A stretch of 64,000 nt of DNA from Amborella trichopoda (taxonomy: Eukaryota; Streptophyta; Magnoliopsida; Amborellales; Amborellaceae). Position numbers and translations under genes: made by a program. Under the pieces are notes generated by a model. That model did no database searches. It was not told the origin of the DNA and saw only the letters and a program-made list of their open reading frames with translations. Positions 59,913 through 64,000 of the stretch are shown in pieces. Each line of letters begins with the position of its first letter. Position 1 is the first letter of the stretch. The stretch spans positions 5,996,823-6,060,822 of the forward strand of contig NW_006494943.1 of NCBI RefSeq assembly GCF_000471905.2. Reading direction: 5' to 3'.

Positions 59913-60300
59913 TTTCTTCCAAGAACCACTTTTACTAACCGACTGAAAGAAAACCCTCTAAAGGGACAACCTCACCCAAAAGGCCCTCTGGAGAGAGAGA
60001 GAGAGCGAAACAATGACTGCTTTAGAGAGAGAAGCATCGAAAAACCCCTCTAGAGAGAGGAAATCCCCTTATGAAAGGTAGAGAAAAGCCCTTCTCCATA
60101 AAACCACCACAAGAGCCAAAAAAAATCTCCAGAAAACCACTATAAAACCCTCACAAAATCATTTGAGAACTGCCAAAGACCTATAAATAATCACCAAAAA
60201 ATCACTATCAAAACCACCGTGTCAACCTTTGAGAAACCCACCAATAAAGCCCCTTGCAAATCCCAGCAACCACCATTAAAGCTCCTCTCTCTCCTTCGGG

Positions 60301-61840
60301 TGTAAGCAAGCACAAATTTCTACCCTATCTTCTCTTTCATTAAACGAAAAACCACCCAATCTACTCTCTCTGTCTTTCTATTTAAATTGCTGGTGCTTTC
60401 CTGCTGATCATGCTCAAGTAAATGGCATCTTCTAGTTGGACCTTAGAAAGCTTGGTTCACAAAACCACCGGGGGACACTTTAAAAATTCCTTCACGGTGA
60501 TGCCCTACCCTTTTTTATCTCGTCTCTTCCTCTCCCTCTCGAATCCCTCTCTTCCTTGACGGGCATGCTTCATCTCTTCTTCCACATATGAAAATCATTC
60601 TAGTGCTTTTAGCTGGATGTAATAATGATAAAACTAAATCAATTGAGTGTAATGAATTAATGATATGGAAGGAGGAATTCCTCAATCACGCAGAGTTGCA
60701 TATGGTTTTACCTTCAAATTTTATCATAACATATAATTTTGAGATAAAATATTTTTAAGATTATCTCAAAATCTATTTTCATATCTAATTATAAAATTTT
60801 AAACTGTAAAAATGATTAAAATCAAGTAGATCTATAAATATATGAAAATCTTGAAAATTCACATTCTAGATAATGTGTTATAAGATACGTCATTTCTGAG
60901 GACTCAAAATCCTGGGGACTCAAAATCCTGTCTTTTTTTATAGTCATTTATCTCGATGTCGAGATGATCAATTAGAGGGTTTTTCAATATTAAAATAACA
61001 TTTTTCGATGGATTTTTTAGGTGCATCCATAGTTCTATATTTTAAGGTTGCAACCTTATATAAATTTTCCCATCTCTAATTAGATGACTCACTTAATCCC
61101 AAGTACTTTTCTAATTTTTTAATTCTACTGCATATATTTTGAAAAATTACGTAATTTAAATCAAAATCTTTGAAAGATAATTTATTCTCACATCAAAGTT
61201 TCTTAACAAATAATGTTTCTTTCCATGTCTAGGATAAAAATAAATTCTCAAATAATTGCTTTTTATTTCTTAATGATGGTATTTTATCTAGATAATATAT
61301 TGATCCAAACTATAGACATCGATTCTCAAAAATCTTTCTTCTTGCTCAAGTATATTACAGCTAAAGTCTCAACAAAGAGTTAAGTAGGAGTCTCTTTTTA
61401 TGGAGCCCTAATAAATATTTTTCTACGTAAGGATAAGATTCTTTTTTATTACAAAAATAAAAAAATATGATACTTTGTTTTTTGAATTTTTAAATTCCGC
61501 ATTGACTGAGATAAGGCTTTATGCAAATACAAACTAACAAACGATATTTAATTTTTATTTTTATTCTCAAATACGAAAAAACAATAAGGCATTTAAATTT
61601 TTATTTCATGAATTCCATGTTTGAAAAATTCAAAAGTTATTTTAAGAATAATTTACAATCCACAGTAGTTTCCAATTTTAATATTTTTAACTTGTTCATT
61701 ACAGACTTTTGTTATTTAAAATCATTTCTTTTAAATTTTAATAGTGACTTGGAATTTTTCTTACCGATAATAGATATGGTTTCCATTCATATATAGATGA
61801 AGATAAATTTAATTTTTTGAATTTCTTCCTAACTATGGTT
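60301..61840. other. Intergenic between the LINE and F-box fragment B
   Basis: CT-rich to about 60.56 kb, then AT-rich. Contains MITE copy 4 (60686-61071). The open frame 61521-61796 is AT-driven, with no motif. Confidence 0.4.
60686..61071 (+). mobile_element. MITE family copy 4
   Basis: Shares CAAAATCTATTTTCATATCT, TCAAGTAGATCTATAAA, GAGATGATCAATTAGAGGG and the end AACCTTATATAAA with the other copies. Carries a small duplication (GGACTCAAAATCCTG twice, 60899-60927). Confidence 0.6.
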
Positions 61841-62074
61841 TGGATTACGGGTCCGTGTGTCAAATAAGAATTAACTGCGGTTAAAATGAGGATAAGTTAG
61901 TAGTACAACTAAGATTAGGAAAGCGAAAGCTTTATATAAACAGATGATAGGAAAGATGGTCGGGACGAAAAAGTTGTAGGGAGTCCTGAGAGATAAAATT
62001 ATAGGGTAAAAGTGAATTTATAGAAAGAGAGAGAGTGCAAACCAGCAAACTTTTAACAAATTTGTTATTGCAAT

Positions 62075-62513
62075 ATGGTTAGGAAGCGCAAACAACCTTT
62101 TGATAGTCTACCCGATGAAATGGTTGAGCAGATCATGGCAAACTCTAGGTCGTTCGACATGCTCAGCGTGCTGGGTCGTTCGTTCGACATGCTCAGCGTG
62201 CTGGGTCGTTCGTGCTAAAGAATATGTGAGTTTTTTTCTGTATAAATATTGTCTACTTTTTCTTTCCGCCTTTCTTAATTCATTTAGGAGTTATATGTTT
62301 CTCATTTTTGTTTTTAGTTGTAAGGGATTTAAGGATTTTTGTTTTTAGTTGTAAGAGATTTAAGGGCCTCTCACATGACCCTCTGATTCTGCAACGCGTT
62401 TCAAGGGAGATAGTTGCTGAGAGCCTATGGCAAGAAAAGAAAAACAAACCAACCTCATGCCTCAAACAATCCGCAGATGCAGGAAACCTGAAGCTCAATA
62501 CCTCATGGGAACG
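62075..62513 (+). pseudogene. F-box protein gene fragment B
   Basis: Paralogue of fragment A in inverted orientation. Exon 1 (62075-62225) reads MVRKRKQPFDSLPDEMVEQ, IMANSRSFDMLSVLGRS and a repeat of FDMLSVLGRS, then hits TAA. Exon 2 (62349-62513) reads CKRFKGLSHDPLILQRVSRE, IVAESLWQEK and KQSADAGN, then shifts frame by one base before the shared donor (GGTAAGC). The 30-bp duplication in exon 1 leaves a further partial copy that shifts the frame. The promoter (about 61840-62074) and the following intron (to about 62640) are also related to those of fragment A. Broken and truncated. Same F-box/Sel1-like family as A. Confidence 0.7.
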
Positions 62514-62863
62514 GTAAGCTCTCTTTTCCCAAATTTCACATTAATTAAATTTTTGTGGTTCTTGGTTTAGATTCATGTTTTTTCTTGTTTGAGTTTGATG
62601 TTTCATTGTTAGTCCCAATAAAGAAAATTAATAAATAATTAAAATTGAAATCGATAAACAAATATGTCCTTAAATCACATGAGAGACCTAAAGTTACATA
62701 CCAAATCCTATAGACCAAGCCCCATCCGGTGACAAGCAACCTTGAGAGTCATCTTTGGTGAATCTCATTTACCTATTTTCTATCTTTATCTCTTTTTTTA
62801 GAGGGGTTAACCACATTTTATAGACAACACATTTATTTTGTAACTCTAACATTCATGGTCTAT

Positions 62864-63310
62864 TGTAGTTGAGATCCAAGTGTAACTCCTGCCTTAATTC
62901 CCATAAGTGCAGCTAATTAGGATTAACAAGTTGTCACGAAACTGTTAATCCTATGTAATGGGTTAAACTTATCATTAGTCCACTAATGACTCATATAAGA
63001 AGATGTCATCCAAGCATTTCCACTCTTGAAGATAAGAAGAGACCAAGTCAAATTGCTTGCTCACCACGGTGGTTATTGGTGATAAGGCCTTTTATGATTT
63101 ATCTCTATCCTCAAGATTCATTGTCATCCTCTATGTATAGAGACATTTATTGATGTAATCATCATCCAAAATAGTGAAGATATAACCGGTTGGCGCTTTG
63201 GATCCGTGGACGTAAGGCTTCGAGCTGAACCACGTAAATATTGTGTTTTCTCTTCTTCTCTCCATTCTCCATTCAATGTATGTGCATGTATGCTCTCATG
63301 AATTATAACA
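62864..63310 (+). repeat. 5' LTR of a Copia-type element
   Basis: Starts TGTAGTTGAG and ends GAATTATAACA, giving TG..CA. Near its end it has CCGTGGACGTAAGGCTTCGA and GAACCACGTAAATATTGTG, words typical of plant Copia R-U5. A TATA-like TATGTATAGAGA lies near 63134. It is followed at once by a primer site. The partner LTR lies beyond the right edge. Confidence 0.65.
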
Positions 63311-63328
63311 TGGTATTAGAGCAAGGTT
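63311..63328 (+). promoter_or_regulatory. Primer-binding site (initiator Met tRNA type)
   Basis: TGGTATTAGAGCAAGGTT directly follows the LTR. It differs slightly from TGGTATCAGAGC, which pairs with initiator Met tRNA in Copia elements. Confidence 0.65.
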
Positions 63329-63952
63329 AAAGTGTGTACAATTTTTTTGGGTCATCAATCTCATACTGTGTTCTTCCATACTTTATCTCTCTACTTTTAG
63401 GTTTTTGTTTTTGAGGGCTTGCTTCATTTCTCTGTTGTGCCTTCCCTCTCTCTCTCTCTCTGCCTTCACTCCATCTTACGCCTTCTGCTACCCCTCTCTC
63501 TCTCTGCCTTCACTCCATCTTACGCCTCCTGCTGCTCTGGGGAAAGAGCATTCCCTATCAGGTGCCTTCTCTTTACTGTGTTGTCTTCCTATATACACTC
63601 TACTCATCTTTTGTTTATGGTATTTGGGATTTCTATGTTTTATCCCACTTCAAAGAAAGCCACTTTTCTCTCTCTACTCTACAATGCCCTACATCTCCCT
63701 TTCTCTCTCATCGCAAGAACTCCCCCTTTCTGAGGGTTACTGAGGCACTCAATAACTCCATTAAACCCTTGAATTTAAACGCTAAACTAGGGCAAAGCCC
63801 TTCTCTCTGTTTCTCTGGATAACTTTCCATCTAGGTTTAACATATAGGGTTCCATTCTTTCCTTGTTTGCAGTTGCTCTCTGCATATATATCTGGGGTAT
63901 TAGTTTCAAGGTGATCCTTAGCGAGTGAATTAGGGTTTGCTGGTCGATGATC

Positions 63953-64000
63953 ATGGCGAATAGGTACATGTATGCTGATGATACAAGACGGATGAAATCA
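63953..64000 (+). CDS. Possible Copia gag start (runs off the right edge)
   Basis: After a CT-rich leader (63311-63952) an ATG at 63953 opens MANRYMYADDTRRMKS and continues past the window. Its position after the LTR and primer site suggests gag, but too little is visible to confirm it. Confidence 0.35.
   Translation, partial: MANRYMYADDTRRMKS

Larger units (their letters stand above)
54450..60300 (-). mobile_element. Plant L1-type LINE, nearly full length, endonuclease mostly deleted
   Basis: On the minus strand the order is a 5' leader, ORF1 (59912-57958), ORF2 (57957-54500), and a short 3' end with a poly(A) seen as poly(T) at 54451-54470. ORF2 has the start of the endonuclease, then reverse transcriptase, the zf-RVT region and a C-terminal RNase H. 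This is the layout of plant L1 elements of the RNase H-bearing group. The 5' end is only approximate, and no target duplication could be shown. It separates two inverted F-box fragments. Confidence 0.85.

Noticed and set aside
54450..60490. Target duplication of the LINE (GCACTTTCAAGTTTTAT versus GACACTTTAAAAATTCC)
   Set aside because: Too many mismatches, and the 5' end is not well enough defined.

Overview
This window is nuclear DNA from a flowering plant. It has spliced genes with long introns, a PLAC8-family gene, a plant mobile domain (MAIN-like) gene, a PLS-class PPR relic, F-box relics, and plant-type retrotransposons and MITEs. The species cannot be named from the sequence. Nothing looks organellar or bacterial. 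Two runs of N (33567-33586 and 49696-49796) show that it is a draft assembly.

Layout. 1-5.7 kb: a Mutator-like element, probably cut by the left edge. It carries a broken MAIN-like gene on the minus strand and an inserted RTE-type LINE fragment, and the same palindromic repeat occurs at both ends. 7.6-7.85 kb: a scrap of a leucine-rich-repeat receptor. 8.3-21.9 kb: a decayed Ty1/Copia element split in its reverse transcriptase by a 10.6 kb LTR element on the minus strand. That inner element has gag and a zinc knuckle but no recognisable pol. Its LTRs and leader are studded with a short hairpin motif. 22.5-23.4 kb: possible solo LTR.

25.24-38.85 kb: the one gene that reads intact, a three-exon PLAC8-family gene on the minus strand (236 codons). 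Its two introns (about 5.6 and 7.3 kb) hold nested transposons: a TAA-flanked MITE-like element with an interior tandem array, a small LTR element with a perfect 5-bp target duplication, islands rich in GCCTAGGC, and microsatellites around an assembly gap. Upstream, on the other strand, lie exon-like pieces of an unrecognised gene (40.5-41.1 kb).

41-47 kb: AT-rich DNA with many local duplications and two fold-back elements (43.2 and 44.8-45.9 kb). 47.24-48.70 kb: an intronless PPR gene relic with three stops and three frameshifts. 48.9-51.1 kb: a second MITE-like element filled by the same degenerate tandem array as the one in the PLAC8 intron. 53.3-54.4 and 61.8-62.6 kb: two related F-box gene fragments in head-to-head inverted orientation. 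Between them sits a nearly complete plant L1-type LINE (about 54.45-60.3 kb, minus strand) that has lost most of its endonuclease domain. 62.86 kb to the right edge: the start of another Copia-type element (LTR, primer-binding site, leader, first codons of gag).

The only gene likely to be working for the host is the PLAC8 gene. Everything else is transposon-derived, a relic, or unrecognised.
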